From: Neptuniibacter sp.
Lineage (GTDB): Bacteria; Pseudomonadota; Gammaproteobacteria; Pseudomonadales; Balneatricaceae
DNA length: 64,000 bases
NCBI RefSeq assembly: GCF_024231755.1
Contig: NZ_JAAEQH010000258.1
Location: 1 to 64,000 of the forward strand
Direction of reading: 5' to 3'
How positions within the stretch are numbered: the stretch's first letter is position 1; every line of letters starts with the position of its first letter. The translations under genes and the position numbers were made by a program. The notes under the pieces are model-generated. The model ran no database searches. It saw only the letters and a list, made by a program, of their open reading frames with translations, and was not told the origin of the DNA. Positions 9,106-18,729 of this stretch are shown here, piece after piece.

Positions 9106-10410
9106 TTAACGATATAAAGGGAATTTCTTGCACAGCTCTTCAACTTGAGCACGTACTTCAGCTTCCACTTTTGAGTTGTCATCTGGGTTAGCTACCAAGC
9201 CATCCAGTACATCACTGATCAGGTTACCGATCAGTTTGAATTCTTCAGGACCAAAACCGCGGCTAGTGCCTGCTGGTGTGCCCAGGCGGATACCGGACGT
9301 CACCATCGGTTTTTCAGGGTCAAACGGGATACCGTTTTTGTTACATGTGATACCAGCACGCTCTAGCGCTTCATCTGCTGCATTACCTTTAAGCCCTTTA
9401 GGGCGCAGATCTACCAGCATCAGGTGAGTATCAGTTCCACCAGTTACGATGTCGCAACCACGCTCAACCATGACACCCGCCAATACGCGTGCGTTTTCAA
9501 CAACACGATCAATGTAAGCTTTGAACTCAGGCTGCAACGCTTCACCGAAAGCAACTGCTTTAGCAGCGATAACGTGCATCAATGGACCACCCTGCAGACC
9601 AGGGAATACGGCAGAGTTGATCTTCTTACCCAGATCCAGATCGTTAGACAGGATCATGCCGCCACGAGGGCCACGTAGAGTTTTGTGGGTTGTAGTTGTT
9701 ACAACATGAGCATGCGGCAGTGGTGATGGGTGCGCACCGGTCGCAACCAGACCTGCAATATGAGCCATATCCACAAACAGGTAGGCACCCACTTTGTCAG
9801 CGATCTCACGGAAACGTGCAAAGTCGATCTGACGCGGAATAGCTGAGCCGCCAGCGATGATCATTATTGGCTGGCACTCTACTGCCAACTTCTCAACTTC
9901 ATCGTAATCGATACGGCTATCTTCACGGGATACACCGTACTGCACAGCGTTAAACCATTTGCCAGATAGTGCCGGACGCGCACCGTGAGTCAGGTGACCA
10001 CCTGCATCCAGAGACATACCCATTACGGTGTCACCCGGCTGCAGCAAAGCCAGCATTACAGCACCGTTTGCCTGCGCACCTGAGTGGGGCTGTACGTTAA
10101 CGAACTCACAACCGAACAGCTGCTTCGCACGTTCAATTGCAAGACCTTCCGCTTTATCGACATACTCACAACCACCGTAGTAACGGCGGCCAGGGTAACC
10201 TTCAGCGTACTTGTTAGTCAGAACAGTACCCTGCGCCTGCATAACCGCTTTGGATACGATATTTTCAGAAGCGATCAGCTCAATGCCCATCTCCTGACGA
10301 TCAAACTCTTCATCTACTGCGGCAAGCAGCTCTGCATCCCGTTCAGCCAGATTTTGAGTAAAAAAAGCTTCGCAAACAGTGTCGTTGCGATACAGATCAC
10401 TGTGACTCAT
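9106..10410 (-). CDS. glyA: Serine hydroxymethyltransferase
   Basis: The 434-residue PLP enzyme interconverts serine and glycine with THF. The PLP lysine is K243 in [15 protein letters not shown]; the N-terminal LIASENIVS and [15 protein letters not shown] motifs are intact. It is about 15 residues longer than the usual 417-420, mainly through an N-terminal extension before the catalytic core. Its place between sdaA and gcvH suggests a catabolic copy dedicated to glycine and serine use, possibly in addition to a housekeeping glyA elsewhere (inference). Confidence 0.97.
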   Translation of the reverse strand: MSHSDLYRNDTVCEAFFTQNLAERDAELLAAVDEEFDRQEMGIELIASENIVSKAVMQAQGTVLTNKYAEGYPGRRYYGGCEYVDKAEGLAIERAKQLFGCEFVNVQPHSGAQANGAVMLALLQPGDTVMGMSLDAGGHLTHGARPALSGKWFNAVQYGVSREDSRIDYDEVEKLAVECQPIMIIAGGSAIPRQIDFARFREIADKVGAYLFVDMAHIAGLVATGAHPSPLPHAHVVTTTTHKTLRGPRGGMILSNDLDLGKKINSAVFPGLQGGPLMHVIAAKAVAFGEALQPEFKAYIDRVVENARVLAGVMVERGCDIVTGGTDTHLMLVDLRPKGLKGNAADEALERAGITCNKNGIPFDPEKPMVTSGIRLGTPAGTSRGFGPEEFKLIGNLISDVLDGLVANPDDNSKVEAEVRAQVEELCKKFPLYR

Positions 10411-10438
10411 GATTTTATTCTCGTATTTTTGTTTTAGT

Positions 10439-10707
10439 AGGGCCTGTTCACACTATTTTTGTTGCCGATGTTGTGACTAAAAAGCCTCCAATTTAGGCGC
10501 GAGGAACGCTGTTTGGTCATTCCAAATGAGAGACGAGCAACGACAAGTGGTGGCTTTTTAGCCTCAACCCGAAGGGCTGGGGCCATTTTTGCACCCAACT
10601 GCGTTCTCAGTCGTTCATGTAGAATCACTACATATCTCTCCTTCCGCCTTGCTGGTCACAAAAATAGCCACCAGCAGCGATAACAAAATTAGTATGAATA
10701 GGCCCTT
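10439..10707. mobile_element. MITE-like repeat with imperfect terminal inverted repeats
   Basis: The left end AGGGCCTGTTCACACTA (10439-10455) and the reverse complement of the right end, AGGGCCTATTCATACTA, agree at 15 of 17 positions. The element is about 269 bp and encodes nothing convincing. Its reverse complement resembles the repeat at 62920-63060 (shared GGGCCT end, ACTAATTT, GGCTATTTTTGT and CAAGGC blocks). It separates sdaA from glyA within the minus-strand unit. Confidence 0.65.
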
Positions 10708-10723
10708 GATTCAGCGGCCGCGG

Positions 10724-12106
10724 TTAACATGCAACCACGTTAACGGCCAACCCACCTTGAGAGGTTTCTTTATATTTGTCCTGCATATCAAGACCGGTCT
10801 GTCGCATGGTCTCGATTACAGAATCCAGAGGAACGTGGTGTTCACCATCGCCACGCAATGCCAGACGTGCCGCGTTAATCGCCTTAACTGTGCCCATGGT
10901 ATTTCGTTCGATACATGGCACCTGCACCAGTCCACCAATCGGATCACAAGTCAGGCCCAGGTTATGCTCCATTCCAATTTCAGCAGCATTTTCTATCTGC
11001 TGATTGGTCCCACCCATCACTGCACACAAAGCACCAGCAGCCATGGAACAAGCAACACCGATTTCGCCCTGGCAGCCCACTTCAGCTGCAGAGATCGATG
11101 CGTTCTTTTTATAGAGCATGCCGATAGCAGCGGAGGTCGCCAGGAAATCAAAAATACCCTGCTTGTTGGAACCAGGAACGAAACGGTCGTAATAAGCCAA
11201 AACTGCAGGAATAACACCTGCTGCACCATTAGTTGGCGCTGTGACAACACGTCCACCTGCAGCGTTCTCTTCATTAACTGCAATGGCAAACAGGTTGACC
11301 CAGTCCATGACTGTCAGTTGATCTTTAAGGGCAGCTTCAGGGCTTGATTTCAGCTCTTCATAAAGCTCATGGGCACGACGTTTAACATGCAGACCGCCCG
11401 GTAATTCACCCTCTTCTCTGCAACCACGTTTGATGCAGTTGTCCATCACCTGCCAGATGTTCCAGAGTTTCTCCTCCAGCACATTCTGCTCATGCCAAGT
11501 CAGCTCATTTGCCAGAACGATCTCGGCAATACTTCTGCCCTCTTTCTCACAGATATCCAGAAGCTCTGCACCGTTATCAAAGTGGAAAGGCAGTTTGAAC
11601 TCAGGCTCAAGATCAGCTTTATCCTGACCCGCTTCAGCATCACTTAGGACAAAACCACCACCAACAGAGTAGAAAATATTGTCATGCAGAATAATTCCAG
11701 CCTGATCGTAGGCTTTGAAATGCATACCATTGGGATGTTTTGGTAGGGACTGACCGAAATTGAATGGAAGATCAGTCTCCGGGTTGAACCTGATCAGGTG
11801 ATCACCTGCAAGATTCAGCTGACAGCTAGTTCTGATCTCTTCTACATAGTGAGGGACTTTATCTGGATCAACCAGATCTGGCTTCTCACCTAACAGGCCA
11901 ACCATTACCGCTACATCAGTGGCATGGCCTTTACCGGTCATCGCCAATGAACCGAATAAACCTACGTGTACTGAAGCGACAGCTTCAAGCTGCTCGCGCT
12001 CACGTAGCTCGTCCAGAAAACGATTAGCCGCCACAACAGGTCCCACTGTGTGAGAACTTGAAGGGCCTATGCCGATCTTGTAGAGATCAAAAATACTTAA
12101 TGGCAT
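10724..12106 (-). CDS. sdaA: L-serine ammonia-lyase, single-chain Fe-S type
   Basis: This enzyme of about 460 residues deaminates L-serine to pyruvate and ammonia using a [4Fe-4S] cluster. It has the N-terminal [13 protein letters not shown] substrate loop and conserved cysteines in [18 protein letters not shown] and VPCIERN. I start at [10 protein letters not shown] (12106), the standard family start; an extra 8 residues are possible upstream to 12130. It is the first gene of the minus-strand glycine/serine unit and closes the route glycine to serine to pyruvate. Confidence 0.96.
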   Translation of the reverse strand: MPLSIFDLYKIGIGPSSSHTVGPVVAANRFLDELREREQLEAVASVHVGLFGSLAMTGKGHATDVAVMVGLLGEKPDLVDPDKVPHYVEEIRTSCQLNLAGDHLIRFNPETDLPFNFGQSLPKHPNGMHFKAYDQAGIILHDNIFYSVGGGFVLSDAEAGQDKADLEPEFKLPFHFDNGAELLDICEKEGRSIAEIVLANELTWHEQNVLEEKLWNIWQVMDNCIKRGCREEGELPGGLHVKRRAHELYEELKSSPEAALKDQLTVMDWVNLFAIAVNEENAAGGRVVTAPTNGAAGVIPAVLAYYDRFVPGSNKQGIFDFLATSAAIGMLYKKNASISAAEVGCQGEIGVACSMAAGALCAVMGGTNQQIENAAEIGMEHNLGLTCDPIGGLVQVPCIERNTMGTVKAINAARLALRGDGEHHVPLDSVIETMRQTGLDMQDKYKETSQGGLAVNVVAC

Positions 12107-12305
12107 GTTACCATCTCCGCAGCGGTTCAACCGCTCTTTTTATTTTAGTCGTTCTTCTTAGCCGGTGAGTTACTGCCTAATAGTTATGACAGTCTCTACC
12201 CAAGAAAATTCTGTGTTTCCTATCCGAGAAATCGAACAGTTTTTGAACTATTTCTCGTCAATCTGGTTTCAGACTAGCAGTGCTTTTTCTTATAATCAAC
12301 AAAAA

Positions 12306-12321
12306 GTTTCCTATTGGAAAC
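12306..12321. promoter_or_regulatory. Palindromic operator candidate, copy 1
   Basis: GTTTCCTATTGGAAAC is a perfect 6-bp inverted repeat with a 4-base spacer. It is identical to the copy at 12522-12537. Confidence 0.65.
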
Positions 12322-12521
12322 ACGGTTTTTTACTTTAAATCCTCCTTTTAGAGTAAAAAACTCTCTGTATTCAGATTGTTAATTTTGCTTAGCCTACCAT
12401 CTCAAATTTTTCTCAAGTTATATAAGCTACTGTTTATAAACAATTTTAATAAATAACCCTCACTTTCTTGACCCTATACCTAAATTTTTCGTTGCATTAA
12501 ATTTCCTTTTGAACTAGCTTT

Positions 12522-12537
12522 GTTTCCTATTGGAAAC
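12522..12537. promoter_or_regulatory. Palindromic operator candidate, copy 2
   Basis: This is identical in all 16 bases to the site at 12306-12321 and lies about 200 bp upstream of the symporter start. The regulator is not encoded in this window. Confidence 0.65.
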
Positions 12538-12738
12538 TTTATTCCCAAGTAACTCTTTGCTCCATTTATCTCAACTTATGAGACCTTAAGCAGCAACGAA
12601 GTCACTTAATAAACATAAAGAAGCTTTAAGAAAGCAGAAAGTTCCAATCAACCTGTCTGGTCGATTACCAAGTGCAAGCGGACAAACAGGTGCCAAGAGA
12701 AAGCAAATAAAAATAACAACCCTTGATGGAGTCGGTTT

Positions 12739-14124
12739 ATGGAAACATTAACCTCTATAATTGGCGCAATTAACGGAGTCGTATGGGGCCCGTTGATGCT
12801 CGTTCTTATTCTCGGTGTAGGTCTATTCCTAATGCTGGGATTACGTCTAATGCCTCTTTTAAAATTAGGCACAGGCTTTAAGCTTCTGTTCGAAGGCCGT
12901 AACACCAGGAAGGGTGAAGAAAAAGATGGTGAGATCTCACCATTCCAGGCTTTGATGACAGCTCTCTCCGCTACCGTAGGTACAGGTAACATCGCTGGTG
13001 TTGCAACCGCTGTATTCCTGGGTGGCCCCGGTGCCCTATTCTGGATGTGGTGTACCGCTCTGGTAGGTATGGCTACCAAATTCTCCGAAGCCGTTCTGGC
13101 AGTTAAATACCGTGAAGTTGATGAAGAAGGTAACCACGTTGGTGGTCCGATGTATTACATCAAAAACGGTCTGGGTGCTAAATGGGCATGGCTGGGCACC
13201 GCCTTTGCGATCTTTGGCGCAATCGCTGCGTTCGGTATCGGCAACACGGTACAGTCCAACTCTGTTGCCGATGTGCTTCACTCCAATTTTGGTCTGGATG
13301 TATGGGTAACCGGCCTGATCCTGATGGTTCTGGTTGGCGCAGTACTGATTGGAGGTATTAAACGTATCGGTGCTGTTGCCGGTTCTCTTGTTCCTCTGAT
13401 GGCTATTGCTTATTTGGGTGCAGGTCTGGTCGTACTGGCTATTAATGCTGACGCAATCCCAGCAGCACTTGATCTAGTCTTCACACACGCCTTCTCTCCT
13501 GCTGCCGCTGAAGGTGGTTTCGCAGGCGCTGCTGTATGGGCGGCTATCCGCTTTGGTGTAGCACGTGGCGTATTCTCCAACGAAGCAGGTCTGGGTTCTG
13601 CACCAATCGCTCACGCAGCATCGCAGACTAAGAACCCTGTTCGTCAGGGCCTGATCGCTATGTTGGGTACATTCATCGATACCATCATTATCTGTTCTAT
13701 CACAGGTCTGGTAATCATTACTTCCGGTGCTTGGACATCAGGTGAGTCCGGTGCAGCGCTAACTTCTGCGGCATTCGCTCAAGCTCTGCCTGGTGTAGGT
13801 AACTATCTGGTTGCTATCTCACTTGCGGTCTTCGCCTTCACAACCATCATCGGTTGGTCTTTCTACGGCGAACGTTGCGTTGAGTTCCTGTTAGGTGTCA
13901 AAGCGATCAAACCTTACCGTCTGCTTTGGATCGTTGCTGTGCCTGTTGGCGCAACGACAGGTCTGGATTTCATCTGGCTTGTTGCAGATACCCTGAATGC
14001 AATGATGGCTATTCCTAACCTGATTGCTCTGGCTCTGCTTAGCCCTGTTGTATTCCGTCTGACTAAAGAGTACTTCGCTCGTAACGGTGGTCCGGCAGAA
14101 ACAACAACTAATCAGGAAGCTTAA
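12739..14124 (+). CDS. Alanine/glycine:Na+ symporter (AGCS family)
   Basis: The 461-residue multi-spanning membrane protein has the family signatures TALSATVGTGNIAGVATAVF near residue 75-94, GGPMYYI, and RGVFSNEAGLGSAP near 275-288. Family members import alanine or glycine with sodium. As head of the operon with gcvT and lipA, and divergent from glyA/gcvHP, glycine is the likely main substrate (inference). The RBS GGAG lies at about 12729. Confidence 0.93.
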   Translation: METLTSIIGAINGVVWGPLMLVLILGVGLFLMLGLRLMPLLKLGTGFKLLFEGRNTRKGEEKDGEISPFQALMTALSATVGTGNIAGVATAVFLGGPGALFWMWCTALVGMATKFSEAVLAVKYREVDEEGNHVGGPMYYIKNGLGAKWAWLGTAFAIFGAIAAFGIGNTVQSNSVADVLHSNFGLDVWVTGLILMVLVGAVLIGGIKRIGAVAGSLVPLMAIAYLGAGLVVLAINADAIPAALDLVFTHAFSPAAAEGGFAGAAVWAAIRFGVARGVFSNEAGLGSAPIAHAASQTKNPVRQGLIAMLGTFIDTIIICSITGLVIITSGAWTSGESGAALTSAAFAQALPGVGNYLVAISLAVFAFTTIIGWSFYGERCVEFLLGVKAIKPYRLLWIVAVPVGATTGLDFIWLVADTLNAMMAIPNLIALALLSPVVFRLTKEYFARNGGPAETTTNQEA

Positions 14125-14290
14125 ACGCTTCCCCCTGCTGTCGTGCCATCACGGCTGGTCCGACAGCTCTCTACTCCCATACTGTTTTTCGAAAAGGTTC
14201 CGGCTGCACCCTGAGCTTTTTCCACAAACTGTATTTTGAACAACAACGCCATCAGCAATGGCGCAAGAAATAAGAATAATGGAGAAAACG

Positions 14291-15406
14291 ATGTCAGAAC
14301 TGAGCAAAACACCTCTATTCGATCTGCATGTGGAACTGGGTGGCAAGATGGTCCCATTCGCAGGGTTTGAAATGCCGGTTCAGTATCCGTTGGGTGTAAA
14401 GAAAGAGCACCTGCATACACGCGATCAGGCTGGCCTGTTTGATGTATCCCACATGGGCCAGGTAATTCTGCGCGGCGAGAACGCAGCAGCAGAACTGGAG
14501 AAACTGGTACCAGTAGACATTATCGATCTACCAGCAGGAAAACAGCGCTACGCCCTATTCACTAATGAAGACGGCGGAATTATGGATGACCTGATGGTTA
14601 CTAACTACGGCGATCATCTGTACGTGGTGGTTAACGCAGCATGTAAAGAGCAGGACATCGCGCATATGCGTGCCAATCTGGGTGAAGGCGTTGAACTGGA
14701 AGTCTTGGAAGATCGTGCACTAGTTGCACTGCAGGGACCAACAGCCGCACAGGCACTTTCCCGTATCTGCCCAGAAGTAAATGAGCTGGTATTTATGGAT
14801 TCCCGTCACATCACAATCGACGGTGTTGATTGTTTCGTAAGCCGTTCTGGTTACACAGGTGAAGATGGCTATGAGATCTCTATCCCTGCAGCCGAAGCAG
14901 AGCGTCTGTGTCGTTTGTTCCTGGAACAGCCAGAAGTGGAATTTATCGGCCTGGGTGCGCGTGACTCTCTACGCCTTGAATCAGGTCTGTGTCTGTATGG
15001 TCACGATCTGGACCAGAGCACGACACCTATTGAAAGTAGCCTGATCTGGGCAATCAGTAAGAACCGTCGCGCTGATGGTGAACGTGCCGGTGGTTTCCCT
15101 GGCGCGGAAAAGATTCTTGATCAGATCGCTAACAAGAACTACGAGCGTAAACGTGTAGGTCTTCTTGCGTCCGGCAAAGCACCAATCCGAGAAGGTGCAG
15201 AACTGGTTAATGCCGATGGTGTAAAAGTCGGCACTGTTACCAGCGGCAGCTTCGGTCCAACCGTAGGCAAACCTGTGGCAATGGGTTATGTGGAAACTGA
15301 GTACTCCGCTCTGGAAACTGAGTTGTTTGCACTGGTTCGTGGCAAACAGATGCCAATGGTTGTTTCCCGCGCTCCATTTATTGAGCAGCGTTACTACCGC
15401 GGTTAA
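14291..15406 (+). CDS. gcvT: Aminomethyltransferase, glycine cleavage T protein
   Basis: The protein of about 371 residues takes the aminomethyl group from GcvH and transfers the carbon to THF, releasing ammonia. It shows TPLFDLHVELGGKMVPFAGF at the N-terminus, the folate-site region GLFDVSHMGQ, and GYTGEDGYEI. I start at ATG 14291 (MSELSKTPL), which has GGAG six bases upstream; an in-frame ATG at 14258 lacks this. A terminator-like hairpin follows before lipA. Confidence 0.97.
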   Translation: MSELSKTPLFDLHVELGGKMVPFAGFEMPVQYPLGVKKEHLHTRDQAGLFDVSHMGQVILRGENAAAELEKLVPVDIIDLPAGKQRYALFTNEDGGIMDDLMVTNYGDHLYVVVNAACKEQDIAHMRANLGEGVELEVLEDRALVALQGPTAAQALSRICPEVNELVFMDSRHITIDGVDCFVSRSGYTGEDGYEISIPAAEAERLCRLFLEQPEVEFIGLGARDSLRLESGLCLYGHDLDQSTTPIESSLIWAISKNRRADGERAGGFPGAEKILDQIANKNYERKRVGLLASGKAPIREGAELVNADGVKVGTVTSGSFGPTVGKPVAMGYVETEYSALETELFALVRGKQMPMVVSRAPFIEQRYYRG

Positions 15407-15449
15407 CTCTTAATTATTTACGAATTGTCTCTACGTCGATAAGGCAGTT

Positions 15450-15491
15450 GGAGACCGTTTCTATCAGTAGGATCAACGGTCTCCCTTTTTA
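15450..15491 (+). terminator. Intrinsic terminator or attenuator between gcvT and lipA
   Basis: The ten-base-pair perfect stem GGAGACCGTT/AACGGTCTCC (15450-15459/15475-15484) has a 15-base loop and is followed by CTTTTTAA. It lies only 17 bases before lipA, so lipA and the two genes after it probably receive reduced read-through or have a separate promoter. Confidence 0.75.
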
Positions 15492-15507
15492 ACTTGAGGT
15501 ACGGATT

Positions 15508-16461
15508 ATGGAACTGATTCCACTTACTCCACTAAAAGAACTCAAAGGTGAATCAAAGATGTCCCGGTTACGGCATAAGCCAGACCCGGAACGTGAACGC
15601 CTGCGTAAACCGGAATGGATCCGTATCGATGCTCGCTCAAACGCCAATGTTAAGAAGGTTAAACAGCAGCTACGTGATCTGAAACTACATACAGTGTGTG
15701 AAGAAGCTTCCTGCCCTAACCTAGCAGAATGTTTCAGCCACAAAACAGCAACACTGATGATCATGGGTGCAATCTGCACTCGCCGTTGTCCGTTCTGTGA
15801 CGTAGCTCACGGTCGCCCGATGCCTTTAGACCCAGATGAACCAAAGAATGTGGCCTCTACCATCAAAAAACTGGGGCTTAAGTATGTGGTCATCACCTCG
15901 GTAGATCGTGATGACCTGCGTGATGGTGGCGCTTCCCATTTTGCCGAAGTTGTAAAAGAAGCACGTCTGATCAGCGATTCGTTAAAAGTTGAGATTCTGG
16001 TTCCGGATTTCCGAGGAAAAATGGACCCGGCACTGGAAGCACTTTCACAACAGATTCCCGATGTGTTGAACCACAATCTGGAAACTGTACCGCGTCTATA
16101 TGAAAGCGTGCGTCCTGGGGCGGATTACCACTGGTCTTTGAACCTTCTCTATCAGTTCAAACGACTGCATCCTGGGGTTGATACTAAATCTGGCCTGATG
16201 GTTGGTTTAGGTGAGACCAAAGAAGAGATCATTGAGGTAATGAAAGACCTCCAGGCTAACGGCGTTGATATGCTGACCATCGGTCAGTATCTGCAACCAA
16301 GTAAACATCACCTGGCAGTTGAACGCTATGTAACGCCGGAAGAGTTTAAAGAGTACGAAGAGATCGGCTACGAACTCGGTTTTAAGAATGTAGCCAGCGG
16401 CCCGATGGTTCGCTCTTCATACCACGCTGACCTGCAAGCCAAAAATCTGGCAAGTAATTAA
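15508..16461 (+). CDS. lipA: Lipoyl synthase
   Basis: The 317-residue radical SAM enzyme inserts two sulfurs into octanoyl groups on lipoyl domains, including GcvH. The auxiliary cluster cysteines C64, C69 and C75 ([13 protein letters not shown]) and the radical-SAM cysteines C90, C94 and C97 (CTRRCPFCD) are present. Length and start fit the family. Its location in a gcv operon, rather than beside lipB, suggests a supply dedicated to glycine cleavage (inference). No lipB is visible here. Confidence 0.97.
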   Translation: MELIPLTPLKELKGESKMSRLRHKPDPERERLRKPEWIRIDARSNANVKKVKQQLRDLKLHTVCEEASCPNLAECFSHKTATLMIMGAICTRRCPFCDVAHGRPMPLDPDEPKNVASTIKKLGLKYVVITSVDRDDLRDGGASHFAEVVKEARLISDSLKVEILVPDFRGKMDPALEALSQQIPDVLNHNLETVPRLYESVRPGADYHWSLNLLYQFKRLHPGVDTKSGLMVGLGETKEEIIEVMKDLQANGVDMLTIGQYLQPSKHHLAVERYVTPEEFKEYEEIGYELGFKNVASGPMVRSSYHADLQAKNLASN

Positions 16462-16481
16462 TCTGTAATGGAGTTGACGTT

Positions 16482-17087
16482 ATGACGATTGAGCAGCACA
16501 CCCTACAGACAAACGACTTTGAGAATTACGGCACATTGGTACATCTGAATGTGCAGGCGGCGGTCGATAACGATCGCCGTATCAACAGTATTATCGTACG
16601 AGAACGTCCTTTCATCGGTGATCTGGCTCTGGATGCGGAGCCAGATAAACAGTTGCTGATAGCACTGGGTGAAGTGATGAGCGTTTCTCAACCACTGACG
16701 GTAAACCGCATTTCCTGCATGGGGCGATTGGCGATCCTATGGGTTAATGAGAACAGCTGGTTGGTATTGCCCGCAGCGGGAGCACATGAATCAGTGACTC
16801 AGGCACTGTATGAAACTTTCGGTAGCGACCTTACTTTAGATGAGCCCGAATCAGGACAGCTATCGGCGCAGCTAACACCTGCAGCAATTAACTATCTGCT
16901 CAGCAGTTCCAACACCCGTCGGTTCAGTGAATTGAACGTATCGGAAGAGGTCCTTTCTAAAGGAGTAAATATCCTGACACTAAAAGAGACGCAGGATTAC
17001 GACATTCTAGTACGCAAAAGCTGTGCAGAAAGCCTGTGGGAATGGCTGCAACAGAACACTCAATCTCAACACTCTTTAAAGCATTAA
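16482..17087 (+). CDS. SoxG-like (sarcosine oxidase gamma/GcvT-fold) protein
   Basis: The 201-residue protein lies 20 bp after lipA. The central ILWVNENSWLVLPAAG followed by a helix matches the folate-enzyme beta-alpha-beta pattern of SoxG and the N-terminal GcvT domain (compare W-x-G-P-x-x-W-L-L). SoxG is normally a subunit of heterotetrameric sarcosine oxidase, but no soxA, soxB or soxD lies nearby. It may bind folate or interact with GcvT (inference). The family assignment rests on pattern similarity only. Confidence 0.6.
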   Translation: MTIEQHTLQTNDFENYGTLVHLNVQAAVDNDRRINSIIVRERPFIGDLALDAEPDKQLLIALGEVMSVSQPLTVNRISCMGRLAILWVNENSWLVLPAAGAHESVTQALYETFGSDLTLDEPESGQLSAQLTPAAINYLLSSSNTRRFSELNVSEEVLSKGVNILTLKETQDYDILVRKSCAESLWEWLQQNTQSQHSLKH

Positions 17088-17100
17088 GGAACCCTAAGCG

Positions 17101-18036
17101 ATGTCGGTTTATACCTCAGTTAGTTTTTCTGAACTGGAAACATACCTGCAGCATTACTCTGTAGGTAATCTGGTCAGATTTGAGGGAATCTCTGCTGGGG
17201 TAGAGAACAGCAATTTTTTTGTCTATACCGACACAGGCAAATTTGTACTGACTCTGGTTGAGTCTGTTGAAGAAGAGAAACTACCGTTTATTCTTAATCT
17301 GGTTGATCACCTGGCAGCAAATGACCTGCCCTGCGCCCAACCGATCCATCTAAATGATGGACAACTATTTGGCCTACTTAACCAGAAGCCAGCTGTTTTG
17401 ATGAACTGCCTGGAAGGAGAACCACTCGGAACACCAAATAAAAATCAGGCTGCAGTTATTGGCCAGACACTGGCACAATTCCACCATCTCTCTTCCTCGA
17501 TGGAGATGGAGCACTATACCCATATTCCGCAGTGGTGTTCTGAACTCGCAGCCAGGCTATTCCCCAAACTCTGCAAAGAGAAGCAAACACTACTCCAACA
17601 CGCGCTAATGGAAGCCGGTGATATCGACTGGACTACGCTCCCCAGTGGACCAGTCCATGCAGACCTGTTCCCAGATAATGCCATGTTCGTTGAAGATAAG
17701 TTGTCCGGCTTGATCGACTTTTACCATGCCTGCAGCACACCCTACTTATATGACTTGAGCGTTACCCTTAACGCATGGTGTTTTGAAGAACAAACATCCG
17801 AGTTTGATAACCAGAAAGCGCAAACACTCCTCAGCCACTATCAGGAGATCCGCCCTTTAGATCCGATGGAAGCCGATCTATTGCCAGTAATGATGCGTAC
17901 GGCTGCATTGCGCTTCTGGTTATCACGTTTACGGGATTTTCATTTTCCAGCCACCGGTGAACAGGTAACTCAAAAGAACCCTGTCGGCAAAGAAAACCTG
18001 CTTAAGGCCTTACAAAACATAGAGTTAATTAAATAG
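17101..18036 (+). CDS. Homoserine kinase type II-like phosphotransferase (APH fold)
   Basis: The 311-residue protein has the layout of ThrB2-type homoserine kinases: N-terminal VGNLVRFEGISAGVENSNFFV, catalytic HADLFPDNAMF near residue 184-194, and the metal-site GLIDFYHAC near 203-211. ThrB2 makes O-phosphohomoserine for threonine synthesis. It follows the SoxG-like gene by 13 bp and ends the gcvT operon, an odd place for a threonine gene. Threonine can feed glycine, or the enzyme may phosphorylate another hydroxyamino acid; both are inferences. Confidence 0.75.
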   Translation: MSVYTSVSFSELETYLQHYSVGNLVRFEGISAGVENSNFFVYTDTGKFVLTLVESVEEEKLPFILNLVDHLAANDLPCAQPIHLNDGQLFGLLNQKPAVLMNCLEGEPLGTPNKNQAAVIGQTLAQFHHLSSSMEMEHYTHIPQWCSELAARLFPKLCKEKQTLLQHALMEAGDIDWTTLPSGPVHADLFPDNAMFVEDKLSGLIDFYHACSTPYLYDLSVTLNAWCFEEQTSEFDNQKAQTLLSHYQEIRPLDPMEADLLPVMMRTAALRFWLSRLRDFHFPATGEQVTQKNPVGKENLLKALQNIELIK

Positions 18037-18405
18037 TTACGCACTAAAACAATGCATAATCAGCTCTAAATAAAAATAAGTAATTTCCCTAAAAGAAATT
18101 AATATAAAGAAAAAATTACTCTAATTTTCATGCACCAAATTGGACTTGCTGTTCTGCATCACAGCTACAGCCCTGATGAATTCTAGATTTACCTACTTGA
18201 ACCGTTCTCAATTTTCGCTAATGCAACATGAATAAAATTTCATGAGTGATTGTTCATAGTGAATTTTTATCGTTCTTTCGTATTAGATAAACGTTCAACA
18301 CTCTCCTACACTCATCTCTACCGGTGAAGATAGCGCACCGGAAATGCCAGCACACGCAAGAAAACATAAAGATAAAAATAAGCCTAAATGGCACGAGGAA
18401 GAGAG
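18037..18405. other. AT-rich spacer
   Basis: No gene or strong terminator is visible. The last 16 bases hold the RBS GAGGAAGAG of the next gene. An in-frame ATG at 18388 is less likely as its start. Confidence 0.5.
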
Positions 18406-18684
18406 ATGTTAACGTACGAAGAATGCTTAGAGCTAAGTGATCTTACAGCAGACGAAGTTGACGCAATTGCCGAACATGAACACATGGACCCAATGATAGC
18501 AATGGCCTTGGGTCACTATATGATCACCCATGAGGGCGAACAGAAGATTAAAAAGATCATCATGGATGATATTGAGAAAGCGCAGCGTGATCGAAACTAC
18601 GCCCACGCTGAAATGTTGCAGAAAGTTCTCCAGCACTTTATTGCAACACACCCTGAACATAATACCCGTCGAGCTGCTGCTTAA
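18406..18684 (+). CDS. Conserved small helical protein of unknown function
   Basis: The product is about 92 residues, soluble, acidic at the N-terminus (MLTYEECLELSDLTADEVDAI), and nearly all helical by eye, with HEGEQKIKKIIMDDIEKAQ in the middle. There is no signal peptide. I choose ATG 18406 because GAGGAAGAG precedes it closely. I do not recognise a named family. It is followed by a good terminator and so is monocistronic. Confidence 0.7.
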   Translation: MLTYEECLELSDLTADEVDAIAEHEHMDPMIAMALGHYMITHEGEQKIKKIIMDDIEKAQRDRNYAHAEMLQKVLQHFIATHPEHNTRRAAA

Positions 18685-18729
18685 GTTCATAGCCTTAACA
18701 GCAGTGAGGTAACCGTCCCCCCCTTCAAT

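Larger units (their letters stand above)
12107..12738. promoter_or_regulatory. Divergent control region of the glycine/serine island
   Basis: This AT-rich region of about 630 bp lies between sdaA and the symporter gene. It contains two copies of GTTTCC-TATT-GGAAAC and a third half-matching copy (GTTTCCTATCCGAGAA, 12215-12230). It also has an 8-bp inverted repeat CGAGAAAT/ATTTCTCG (12225-12232/12251-12258). The canonical glycine riboswitch motifs were looked for on the plus strand and not found, which argues for protein-based control. Confidence 0.6.

Noticed and set aside
10434-11347. Open frames of 60-250 codons on the plus strand across sdaA
   Set aside because: They are antisense to a well-identified gene, lack family motifs, and have skewed composition.
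12107-12738. Glycine riboswitch upstream of the glycine/serine island
   Set aside because: The plus strand lacks the conserved GGAGC, CTCAGGC and GGACAGAG blocks; a full covariance scan was not possible here.
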